From contig NZ_CP054699.1 in the NCBI RefSeq assembly GCF_022558445.1, positions 638,001 through 702,000 on the forward strand: DNA of 64,000 nucleotides, written 5' to 3'. The position numbers were made by a program, and so were the translations under genes. Below the pieces are notes generated by a model, which was not told the DNA's origin, ran no database searches, and saw only the letters and a list, made by a program, of their open reading frames with translations. Shown here piece by piece: positions 43,956-52,175 of the stretch. The stretch comes from Candidatus Contubernalis alkalaceticus. GTDB lineage: Bacteria; Bacillota; Dethiobacteria; SKNC01. Numbering within the stretch: the first letter of the stretch is position 1; the number at the start of each line of letters is the position of its first letter.

Positions 43956-45863
43956 ATGAAATTTTATGCGAAAAAATTAATTATGGTAGTACTTATTATG
44001 GGGGTATTGATTTCCGGTATCCCTGCGGCAGGCCAGGATTCGCCGGACTCTATACCCCAAACCCTGGAGGAGCTGGAGTCCCGTATAGAGAAGGTATTGG
44101 AGCAGAACAATGCTCCCGGCGCTGCCTTCGTGCTGACGGACCGGGATAATATTCTGTGGGTGGGGGCTCTGGGCACAGCTGATGTGGAAAGCGGCAGAGA
44201 GGTGACAGAGGAAACCATGTTTCGGGTAGGTTCTGTTTCAAAATCCTTTACTGCCCTGACCATACTGCGGCTGCAGGAAAAAGGCCTTATCTCCCTGGAG
44301 GATAAATTAAAGGACCTGGCACCGGAAGCTGCTACCACAAACCCCTGGGAGCAAACCAACCCCATAAGAATCAAGCACCTGCTGGAACATACCGCAGGAT
44401 ATGATGACCTTTCTTTAAGAGAAACCGCCCATTCAGATCCGGACATTACCCTGCCGGAGGCATTTGAGTACAATCCCCGTTCTAGAGTAGTGCGCTGGGC
44501 TCCCGGCCAGCATGCTTCATACAGCAATGCAGGCCCGGCAGTGGCTGCATATGCAGCAGAAAAAGCAGCGGGTCAATCCTTTGAAGAACTGGTTCAGGAG
44601 AATTTATTCAGCCCATTAAGAATGGAAACTGCTTCCTTTTTCTTAACTCCAACAGCTGAAGAACGACTGGCTAGAAGTTACCAGCCCGATGGGGTAACGG
44701 AAATGCCCTACACCCACATTATCATGCGCCCCTCCGGTTCCATAAATGTTACTCCGCGAGAGATGGGAAATTTCCTGCAGATGCTTTTAAACCATGGTGG
44801 TTTCCAGGGAAATAAGGTATTATCTCCTGATTCCATCGCCCGTTTTCAGCGGTCGGAAACAACGCTGGCAGCAGAACAGGGCCTGGATGTAGGATTTGGT
44901 CCAGGAAGTTATGTTACCCCTGTAGATGGATTCCTTTTTTACGGTCATGACGGAGGGATTGACGGGTTTTTATCCAGTTACGGTTACCTTCCGGAACACG
45001 GACTGGGCTATTTCTGTTCTATCAACGCACCGGACGGTAGAGCTTTTAACGAAATTCTCCGGCTTATAAGGGGATACGTAACCAGGGATCTGGAAAACCC
45101 AGCTGCCCCTGCTGTGGAAATGACGGCAGATGAGATGCAGCAGTATACAGGCTTCTATGAAACCTTTACTCCCCGGCAGGAGGTATCCCGCTTTCTGGAA
45201 GTGATTCTGGGTTTAACACAGATTGAAATAGAGGGTGAGAATTTGAGCTTAAGGCCTCTCATGGGAGGAGGAAAGGCATTGATTCCGGTTAAGGATGGAC
45301 AGTTTAGGGGGACAGGAGAACCGGTTTCCACCACAGTATTTATACAAAAGGACGACGGTTCTGGATGGTTTATGCAGGGATATGGCGGCCCGGTATCCGT
45401 AAACCTCAGTTCTATCCCTGCCTGGAAATACTGGGCACGGCTGACAGCGGCTGCAGCATCATTCCTGTTAATGCTTAGCTCCTTGTTATTTGCAGCAGTC
45501 TGGGCGCCGATGAAGCTCTTTGGAAAGATGAAAAACGCAAAGTACCTCAGTGTAAGGATTCTCCCACTTCTGCCGGCGCTGTCCTTTATAGGAATGGCGG
45601 TTGTCGTAGTTCTAAGCACCATGGCAGGAGACCCCATTCAGCATTATGGGCGGATTACCATATGGTCGGTGTTACTGTTTTTGCTTACCTTGTTGTTTGG
45701 GCTGGCTTCTTTGGGAGGACTCATTCAGTCAATTAGGACCTGGCACCGGCAAGAAATAGGCCTGGGCGTAAAGGTTCATTCCCTGCTGGTTTCCCTGGGC
45801 AATATGACCATTACCCTGTTTTTAGCTTTTCACAATATCATCGGATTCCGCACCTGGGTATAA
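43956..45863 (+). CDS. Serine hydrolase, class C beta-lactamase family, with C-terminal membrane helices
   Basis: This 635-residue protein has a signal peptide (LIMVVLIMGVLISGIPAAG) and a beta-lactamase/transpeptidase-like domain with the motifs S93-V-S-K96, Y189-S-N and H331-D-G. Residues 390-480 form a strand-rich extra domain, and four hydrophobic helices follow from about residue 490 (AAASFLLMLSSLLFAAVW and others). Such exported esterases or D-aminopeptidases act on wall peptides or drugs; resistance to beta-lactams is not implied. AGAAGGAGG supports the start. Its divergent neighbour is the broken MalT-type gene. Confidence 0.9.
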   Translation: MKFYAKKLIMVVLIMGVLISGIPAAGQDSPDSIPQTLEELESRIEKVLEQNNAPGAAFVLTDRDNILWVGALGTADVESGREVTEETMFRVGSVSKSFTALTILRLQEKGLISLEDKLKDLAPEAATTNPWEQTNPIRIKHLLEHTAGYDDLSLRETAHSDPDITLPEAFEYNPRSRVVRWAPGQHASYSNAGPAVAAYAAEKAAGQSFEELVQENLFSPLRMETASFFLTPTAEERLARSYQPDGVTEMPYTHIIMRPSGSINVTPREMGNFLQMLLNHGGFQGNKVLSPDSIARFQRSETTLAAEQGLDVGFGPGSYVTPVDGFLFYGHDGGIDGFLSSYGYLPEHGLGYFCSINAPDGRAFNEILRLIRGYVTRDLENPAAPAVEMTADEMQQYTGFYETFTPRQEVSRFLEVILGLTQIEIEGENLSLRPLMGGGKALIPVKDGQFRGTGEPVSTTVFIQKDDGSGWFMQGYGGPVSVNLSSIPAWKYWARLTAAAASFLLMLSSLLFAAVWAPMKLFGKMKNAKYLSVRILPLLPALSFIGMAVVVVLSTMAGDPIQHYGRITIWSVLLFLLTLLFGLASLGGLIQSIRTWHRQEIGLGVKVHSLLVSLGNMTITLFLAFHNIIGFRTWV

Positions 45864-45915
45864 TCTTCAGCGTGTTACATCAAACCAAAATGCTGCGAAT
45901 GAGATATTTGTTGTT

Positions 45916-46059
45916 TTATATTCTTCTGCTTTGAAGCAACTGTACTACAATCACAATCAGTGCAACTACCAATAGAATGTGTACTAACGCACCACCGGTA
46001 GCTGTAAAAAGACCCAGCAACCATAAGATTACGAGTATAAAAATAATTGTCCATAACAT
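45916..46059 (-). CDS. Lmo0937-type small membrane protein (DUF5670)
   Basis: This 47-residue protein reads MLWTIIFILVILWLLGLFTA, then a Gly-Gly turn, a second helix (LLVVALIVIVVQLL) and a basic end. That is the lmo0937/DUF5670 pattern, two helices joined by TGG. The ribosome binding site is AAGGGGTG. Family members are often under general stress control. A partial look-alike with the same MLWT start is at 51862. Confidence 0.8.
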   Translation of the reverse strand: MLWTIIFILVILWLLGLFTATGGALVHILLVVALIVIVVQLLQSRRI

Positions 46060-46182
46060 ATTGTTTCACCCCTTTCGTTAGTATTAGGTTAACAAGCTCT
46101 ACTTGCTGAACAATAATACCATAAGTTTGACATAAACCAGAAACCTGCTTTATTAAAACGATTCCCTTTTGACCAGACCCAG

Positions 46183-46341
46183 CTATTTCTTTAAAAATAT
46201 TTTCAAATTGGAATCATCGCTGTCAAGGATAATGTCTTTAATGTCTTTTTCTCTATTTCTATAATTTGATTTTTCAAATATTTTTATAGAGCGATCATCT
46301 TCGTTATCAAGGCTAATGTCTTTAGAGTTTTTCAAAATCAT
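46183..46341 (-). CDS. Small charged protein with an internal duplication
   Basis: This 52-codon frame follows AGGGGG and reads MILKNSKDISLDNEDDRSIK, then a second half KDIILDSDDSNLKIFLKK. The two halves are clearly similar (KDI-x-LD-x-D and IK/LK-IF-x-K), so the gene arose by internal duplication. It is acidic and basic by turns and has no membrane segment. I do not recognise it. Confidence 0.45.
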   Translation of the reverse strand: MILKNSKDISLDNEDDRSIKIFEKSNYRNREKDIKDIILDSDDSNLKIFLKK

Positions 46342-46625
46342 TAGGATAACCCCCTTTTTAAGTTATTCTTGCACATACTCGATTAAAGCCCATTAACAAT
46401 GTCGGGTCTAGCTTACATTTTCAAAAAACCCCGAGTATTAACAGAAAATCGAGGCACGCAACTGCTAACAAAGGCAATCTGTGCATCCCATCTTGCAACC
46501 TTACCTTTCTTGCCATGAGGAAAAAACATCGGGTATACCTCCTTACTAATAGATTTCGGATACCAGATCATATTTGAACCTATCAGCATAATATCAAACA
46601 GAGTGCTCACAAATCTATCAGCAAT

Positions 46626-46862
46626 ATTTGATTTATTTGATTTTTTAGTATTGCTGCTCAAATTCCATCGGAGATAAATCATTTAGGTAACTATGAATTC
46701 GTTTAGAGTTATACCCAAAAAAATGTAATTAATAATTGCTAACTTGGCCTGGGAACGGGTCTTGAACTTCTGGCAGAATGAAATATAAGCTCCTCTGCGG
46801 TCTTTCATGCATGATAGATTGATTCATAGCATCAATTACTAATTGTTTGATCATGTGGGCTC
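46626..46862 (-). pseudogene. IS3 family transposase relic (orfB C-terminus)
   Basis: On the minus strand three frames give MIKQLVIDAMNQSIMHERPQ, KFKTRSQAKLAIINYI and YNSKRIHSYLNDLSPMEFEQ. The last two are the typical end of the IS150/IS3 integrase. Two frame breaks and loss of everything upstream show it is dead. The rest of 46342-47080 has no gene. Confidence 0.75.
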
Positions 46863-47093
46863 GAGAATATAACACTTATTTAACGGGCTGCTAACCCAGA
46901 TTCTACCAACATAAGAAGATTAAGTATATTTTACCTGGTAGTGCAAGAAATGTTATATCCAAAAGCAGGAATAATAAGGAATATTGTCGTATTTAAAGGA
47001 AACCGGGTTTATAAAGAAAATATTGCAGACCTCTCGGGAAATTCTGAAAAATACTAATTATTCTCTGGATAACAATAAAAAGGAATGATAAAA

Positions 47094-49862
47094 ATGATTA
47101 ATAAGGAAAAGTATGGAAAAAAAGAAAAGAATTTTTCTACCAGTGAGCAGTTCAGCACCACGAAAGTAAAGACGCTGGATGCAGACTTTCCCATTATCGG
47201 TATCGGCGCTTCAGCCGGAGGATTGGAGGCCCTGGAGCTTTTTTTGGGGAATGTTCCGGAAAAAAGCGGTATAGCTTTTATCGTGGTTCAGCACCTGGAC
47301 CCGACGCGAGAAGGTGCCATGGTGGAGCTGCTTAAACGTGTTACCCCCATGCTGGTTTTTCAGGCCCAGGAACAAACTGCAGTCCAGCCGAATTGCGTCT
47401 ATATTATTCCGCCAAACAAGGACATGTCTCTCTTCCACGGGGCGCTGCACCTTTTCGAGCCGGTAGCGCCGCGCGGTCTTCGTTTGCCTATTGATTATTT
47501 ATTTCGCTCCATGGCCGAAGATCGGGGGGAGCGAGCCATCGTAGCTATCCTCTCAGGTATGGGGACAGACGGTACGTTGGGCCTCAAGGCCGTTAAGGAA
47601 AAAGGAGGCATGGTCTTAGTCCAGGAACCAGCCTCGGCAAAATTCGATAGCATGCCCAAAAGCTCTATCAACACAGGCTTAGTTGACGTGGTGGCCCCGG
47701 CGGAGGAGCTGATCTTTAAAGCCATTGCTTATCTTAAACACAAGCCCGTGATCGGCGGGTTAGAGCAGGGCCTGACAGACAAAGACAGCAATACTTTTGA
47801 AAAAATTGCTATCCTGCTGCGCTCACAAACGGGCCACGATTTTTCCTTCTACAAGAAAACCACCGTCTACCGCCGTATTGAGCGACGGTTGGGTATCCAC
47901 CAGATTAACGATCTTGCAACCTATATCCGCTTCCTGCAGGAAAACCCCCAGGAACTGCAGGTGCTGTTCAAAGAACTCTTAATCGGTGTGACCAGTTTTT
48001 TTCGCGATCCTGAGGCGTGGGAGCAATTGAAAAAACAGGCAATTCTAGAGCTATTTGCCACGCGCTCGCTTGATCAACCGCTGCGGGCGTGGGTGCCCGC
48101 CTGCTCCACAGGGGAGGAAGCTTATTCCCTGGCCATAATTTTTAAAGAGGCGCTGGAATACGCCAAACCAACCGCTGGCTTCTCGTTTCAGGTCTTTGCC
48201 ACCGACCTTGACCGAGACGCCATTAAAAAGGCCCGCCAGGGTTTCTATACAGCCAACATTACTGCAGATGTTTCCCCGGAACGGCTGCGCCGCTTTTTCA
48301 TTAAGGAGGATGGCGGTTACCGGGTAGGGAAAGAGATCCGTAATATGGTAGTTTTTGCCCCCCAGAATATTATCATGGATCCACCTTTCACCAAGATTGA
48401 TATCATAAGCTGCCGCAACCTGCTCATCTACCTGACTCAAGAGTTGCAAAAAAAGCTTCTGGCTCTCTTTCATCACAGCTTAAATCAAGGCGGGTTCCTG
48501 TTTCTGGGTAGCTCGGAAACAATCGGTATTTTAACCGATCTTTTCGAGTCCTTGAAGGGGAAATCCCGGCTCTACAGGCGACTGGAGTCGTCCACGCAGC
48601 ATAAAGAGCTATTTCAATTCCCCTCTCCTCGGTTCCGCTTTCCACCCGGTGAGCCGGGTGCTGGTAAAGCATTGCCCAAGGAGTGGAAGCAAGCCCCAAA
48701 CCTGGAGAATTTGGCCAACCAATTGATCCTGCAGCGCTACTCTCCTGCCGCCGTGATGGTCAACGAAATGGGAGATGTTCTCTATACCAGTGGACGGGTT
48801 GGCAGATACCTGGAGCCGGCAGCCGGCAAGGCTAACTGGAATATTTTTGTCATGACCCATGAAAGCCTGGGCTACAAGCTTAGCAGATCTTTTCAGAAAG
48901 CAGTCAGTCAAAATAGTACCATAGCACTGAAAAACGTTAAAATAGGAACCGAGGGTGAAAAGCAGGTAGTAGACATTACCATCGAGCCGCTTAAAGAGCC
49001 TGAAGCGTTGCGGCACCTGGTCATGATTGTCTTTACAGATGTAAGAGTACCTGTAAAAACGAAAGAAACAGGCAAAACCAGTCACACAACTGCCAACAGA
49101 AGTCATGTAGCGGAACTGGAGTTAGATCTGCAGCACTCTCTCCAAGAGCTGCAGGGTGTTCGTCAAGAGATGCAATCCTCCCAGGAAGAGCTCTTATTAG
49201 CCTACGAAGAATTGCAATCCAGCAACGAGGAACTGCAGTCCTCTAATGAGGAAATGACCACGTCCAAGGAAGAACTGCAGTCCTTAAACGAAGAATTGCA
49301 GACGGTTAACTACGAACTGCAAACGAAAGTAGATGAACTGTCTCGAACAAATAACGACATGAAAAATCTGCTGGAAAGCACTGACATTGCCACCTTATTT
49401 CTGGATAATGCTCTTTGTGTGCGGCGTTTTACCGCTCGGACGGCCAAAATTTTCAAACTGATACCAGGTGATGTGGGGAGGCCAATCACTGACATTGTAT
49501 CTACCCTGGTCTACCCGGAACTGGCCATAGATGCCGAAGAAGTGCTGCGGACACTAGTATTCGTGGAAAAAGAGGTTACTACCAGCAATGGGCGCTGGTG
49601 TACGGTACGTATTATGCCTTATCGCACGCTTGAAAATAAAATTGACGGCTTAGTCCTCACCTTTACAGACATCACTGTCTCTAAGGAACTGGAAGCTGTT
49701 TTGCGACAAACCCAAGCTGATTTGAAAAAACGCATAACCAATAAAGAAGCGGAGTTGAATAAAACCAAGAAGAGACTGCAGTCAGAAATGAAGCAGAAAA
49801 ATAAGAAAGAAAATTCAAATGCAACCATGAAAAATGACGAGTCACCGGAGGTACCTTCATGA
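47094..49862 (+). CDS. CheB-CheR fusion with coiled coil and PAS domain
   Basis: This protein of about 922 residues joins a CheB methylesterase domain (GASAGG with S40, QHLD with H67, GMGTDG with D159), a CheR methyltransferase domain (LLIGVTSFFRDPEAW, ACSTGEEAYSLA for SAM binding, CRNLLIYL), a long Q/E/L coiled coil (residues 660-760) with repeated EELQSSNEE units, and a PAS domain. There is no receiver or kinase domain. Such fusions are thought to sense and relay signals rather than act in flagellar taxis; no chemoreceptor is nearby. The ATG at 47094 has AAGGA at 9 bases; an ATG 9 bases earlier is possible. It overlaps the next gene by 4 bases. Confidence 0.93.
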   Translation: MINKEKYGKKEKNFSTSEQFSTTKVKTLDADFPIIGIGASAGGLEALELFLGNVPEKSGIAFIVVQHLDPTREGAMVELLKRVTPMLVFQAQEQTAVQPNCVYIIPPNKDMSLFHGALHLFEPVAPRGLRLPIDYLFRSMAEDRGERAIVAILSGMGTDGTLGLKAVKEKGGMVLVQEPASAKFDSMPKSSINTGLVDVVAPAEELIFKAIAYLKHKPVIGGLEQGLTDKDSNTFEKIAILLRSQTGHDFSFYKKTTVYRRIERRLGIHQINDLATYIRFLQENPQELQVLFKELLIGVTSFFRDPEAWEQLKKQAILELFATRSLDQPLRAWVPACSTGEEAYSLAIIFKEALEYAKPTAGFSFQVFATDLDRDAIKKARQGFYTANITADVSPERLRRFFIKEDGGYRVGKEIRNMVVFAPQNIIMDPPFTKIDIISCRNLLIYLTQELQKKLLALFHHSLNQGGFLFLGSSETIGILTDLFESLKGKSRLYRRLESSTQHKELFQFPSPRFRFPPGEPGAGKALPKEWKQAPNLENLANQLILQRYSPAAVMVNEMGDVLYTSGRVGRYLEPAAGKANWNIFVMTHESLGYKLSRSFQKAVSQNSTIALKNVKIGTEGEKQVVDITIEPLKEPEALRHLVMIVFTDVRVPVKTKETGKTSHTTANRSHVAELELDLQHSLQELQGVRQEMQSSQEELLLAYEELQSSNEELQSSNEEMTTSKEELQSLNEELQTVNYELQTKVDELSRTNNDMKNLLESTDIATLFLDNALCVRRFTARTAKIFKLIPGDVGRPITDIVSTLVYPELAIDAEEVLRTLVFVEKEVTTSNGRWCTVRIMPYRTLENKIDGLVLTFTDITVSKELEAVLRQTQADLKKRITNKEAELNKTKKRLQSEMKQKNKKENSNATMKNDESPEVPS

Positions 49863-51010
49863 GCGGGGACAAAATCAACTCGGTAGAAGAACTGCGCCGC
49901 CTGGCAGAGAAACGGTTACAAAAACATATGCAAAAGGTAACCGCTCCTGCGTCACTAGCAGAATTGCAGCGAATCGTCCACGAACTGGAGGTGCACCAAA
50001 TTGAACTGGAGATGCAAAACGAGGAGCTGCAGCAGGCACGCTCAGAGCTGGAGTCATTTCTTGTCCAATATACCGATCTCTATGATTTTGCTCCCGTAGG
50101 CTATTTTACTCTAAACATTAGCGGCATGATTCTGCAAGTTAACTTGACCGGGGCCCGTATGCTCGAGGTAGACCGCTCCCGGCTGGTAAACCAGCATTTC
50201 TTACGGTTCATCGCTGCTGATTCTCGGCCTGTGTTTACCGCCTTCCTGGTAAAAATATTCAGTAGCCACTCCCAGGAAACCTTTGTGATTGAACTGCAAA
50301 AAGAGGGAGGTGGTACGATTTATGTCCATATTGAGGGCAGAGTATGCAAGGATGGGCGGGAATGCCGCACCGCCCTGATAGATATCACGGCACAAAAACA
50401 GGCAGAAGAATTGCTGCAGGAAAGCGAGCGAAAATACCGCACCTTATTTGAAACCATGGCACAGGGTGTTCTGATTTATGGGCAGGATGGAAAAATCATA
50501 TCAGCTAACCCAGCAGCTGAACGTATTCTGGGTCTAACGATAGATCAAATACAGGCAAGAACATCGACAGATCTTCGCTGGAGGGCTATCCATGAGGACG
50601 GAACTGATTTCTCGGGGGAAACACACCCCTCCATGGCAGCCCTTCGCACGGGTAAAGCAATGCACAATGTGGTCATGGGGGTCTTGTCACCAAAAACAGA
50701 CCGTTATGTCTGGCTAAATATCACTGCGGTGCCGCAGTTTATGCCCGGTGAAGACAGGCCGTTTCAGGTTTTTATAACTTTTGAGGATATCACTTTCCGC
50801 AAGCGCCTGGCGGTGTACAACAAGCTTACTGCTAGAGAAAAAGAAGTTTTTAAGCTGTTGGCCAAGGGCCTCGGCCGTAAGATAATTGCGGAATTGTTGA
50901 ACATAAGGCCAAAAACTGTGGATAAGCACAGAGAGAACCTGATGGAAAAGCTAAGCTTGTATGAGAAAGAGGAACTCATGCTGTTTGCCATGCTGATTGG
51001 GCTAATGTAA
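49859..51010 (+). CDS. PAS domain protein with LuxR-type DNA-binding domain
   Basis: This 383-residue protein has an N-terminal coiled coil (LAELQRIVHELEVHQIELEM), two PAS domains (around 65-180 and 190-315, the second with TLFETMAQGVLIYGQDGKII), and a LuxR HTH (LTAREKEVFKLLAKGLGRKI). It has no receiver and no kinase, so it is a one-component regulator or is controlled by the CheB-CheR-PAS protein whose gene overlaps it. The same N-terminal coiled-coil type occurs in sensor kinases. The last helix pairs LENLMEKLSLYEKEELMLF-like residues for dimerisation. Confidence 0.9.
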   Translation: MSGDKINSVEELRRLAEKRLQKHMQKVTAPASLAELQRIVHELEVHQIELEMQNEELQQARSELESFLVQYTDLYDFAPVGYFTLNISGMILQVNLTGARMLEVDRSRLVNQHFLRFIAADSRPVFTAFLVKIFSSHSQETFVIELQKEGGGTIYVHIEGRVCKDGRECRTALIDITAQKQAEELLQESERKYRTLFETMAQGVLIYGQDGKIISANPAAERILGLTIDQIQARTSTDLRWRAIHEDGTDFSGETHPSMAALRTGKAMHNVVMGVLSPKTDRYVWLNITAVPQFMPGEDRPFQVFITFEDITFRKRLAVYNKLTAREKEVFKLLAKGLGRKIIAELLNIRPKTVDKHRENLMEKLSLYEKEELMLFAMLIGLM

Positions 51011-51223
51011 CCTGACACAATCTATCTTAAAACAACTTTGCATATTTTTAAAAGCCCCAAAAAGTACGGGACTTTGTATAGGTAAATACCGTTTTTTGAC
51101 AAAATTTTTCCGGCTCAAACATTATTCTTTTAATAATACTCCACTATGGAGCAAAACATCAAACTTGTCGGGGCAATTGAATCCGATACAAACAGCATAA
51201 GTGTTAGGCTTGCTTTCGAGAAA

Positions 51224-51248
51224 CCTCATAAATTATGAGGCTTTTTTT
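51224..51248 (+). terminator. Rho-independent terminator
   Basis: CCTCATA and TATGAGG pair with a 3-base loop and are followed by CTTTTTTT. It closes the CheBR-PAS/PAS-LuxR operon. Confidence 0.8.
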
Positions 51249-51384
51249 ATTTATTTATAAATAAAAGAAAAAAAGAAATAATATGGAAATTGCTAATAGA
51301 TTTCTACGTATTTTCCTTGATAACATTAAAATATGCTTTAATTATGAATTAGTAACATAAATCTAACCTAGGGAGGTGTGCCCT

Positions 51385-51477
51385 ATGATTTTTCCCCAGG
51401 CAAGGCCGGTAGAATTTAAAGAAAAGATGCGGACGAAGGTAATGCTGCACCCTGTCTGTAACAGTATAACCATATGA
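51385..51477 (+). CDS. Possible 30-residue peptide
   Basis: A strong GGGAGGTG precedes an ATG that opens MIFPQARPVEFKEKMRTKVM and stops at 51477. The good ribosome binding site is the only support. Confidence 0.3.
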   Translation: MIFPQARPVEFKEKMRTKVMLHPVCNSITI

Positions 51478-51534
51478 ACGCACTCAACTGGGGGAACCCG
51501 CTAGTTGAAGTTTTCATTTAAGGATGTGAATTAA

Positions 51535-51690
51535 TTGAACTTAAAAAGTCTGGTAATGCTAATCGAAAAAAAGAGAACGGATATTAACAAATCGTACAAG
51601 AACAGCGTTTTGAGTGGCGATGTAACTGTAAGAAAAAGCCAAAAATTAGATGAATTGTTAAATCAGTACAACAGGTTTACAAAGTCCTAG
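51535..51690 (+). CDS. Spo0E-like aspartyl-phosphate phosphatase
   Basis: This 51-residue protein starts at a TTG after AAGGATG and reads MNLKSLVMLIEKKRTDINKS, then SQKLDELLNQYNRF. The S-Q-x-LD-x-L-x-x-x-Y signature and helix-loop-helix length are those of Spo0E family phosphatases, which remove phosphate from Spo0A and delay sporulation. Its presence supports a spore-forming host. It is surrounded by relics and small ORFs. Confidence 0.7.
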   Translation: MNLKSLVMLIEKKRTDINKSYKNSVLSGDVTVRKSQKLDELLNQYNRFTKS

Positions 51691-51836
51691 AGGTCTTTAT
51701 AAGTTTCTCCGCTGTTAACATCAACACTCCTGCCTATCAGGCCTTTGTCAAATGGGAAGTTTTTTTAGGATGGCCAAATGGAAATACTTCAAGCGGCAAA
51801 TTAACTAAGATTACAGTTGCTTTGGCTGAAGATTAA
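51691..51836 (+). other. C-terminal protein relic
   Basis: An open stretch, NINTPAYQAFVKWEVFLGWP and onwards to a stop at 51836, has no start codon. It reads as the end of a secreted or structural protein but is too short to assign. Confidence 0.25.
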
Positions 51837-51861
51837 GATCATAAAGGAAGGATGATAAAGA

Positions 51862-51948
51862 ATGTTATGGACATTTACTGGATTGATCCTTACAACCTTC
51901 ATTGGGATTTTCCTGAGTGCAGTGATTGTGCTATATGTTGCCAGGTAA
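51862..51948 (+). CDS. 28-residue single-helix membrane peptide
   Basis: An ATG after AAGGAAGG opens MLWTFTGLILTTFIGIFLSA and ends VIVLYVAR. It is one membrane helix with a basic end and shares the MLWT start with the DUF5670 protein at 45916-46059. It may be a small stress or envelope peptide. Confidence 0.5.
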   Translation: MLWTFTGLILTTFIGIFLSAVIVLYVAR

Positions 51949-52175
51949 TTTAAATTCAGATAAGAAAATCTATGAAGGCGGATAATTACTGCGGACACTG
52001 ATTGGGTTGGAGATATTGAAGACAGCACCCCTTGTTGGTTTACGCACCTGCCACCAAAAATAAGCTAGGAAATGGTGGAAAAGAGAAATAATTATGAGCT
52101 CAAGAACTGCTGCAGCGCCGAGAACATATGATTTTTGGGATTCACCACTCAAAATTTGAGAGGAGTCAATAATTT

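Noticed and set aside
43964-44527. Minus-strand 187-codon frame opposite the serine hydrolase
   Set aside because: It is a shadow of the hydrolase frame, without a start signal.
46413-46682. Minus-strand 89-codon frame
   Set aside because: Only its start overlaps the IS3 relic, out of the relic's frame; the remainder has no similarity and no ribosome binding site.
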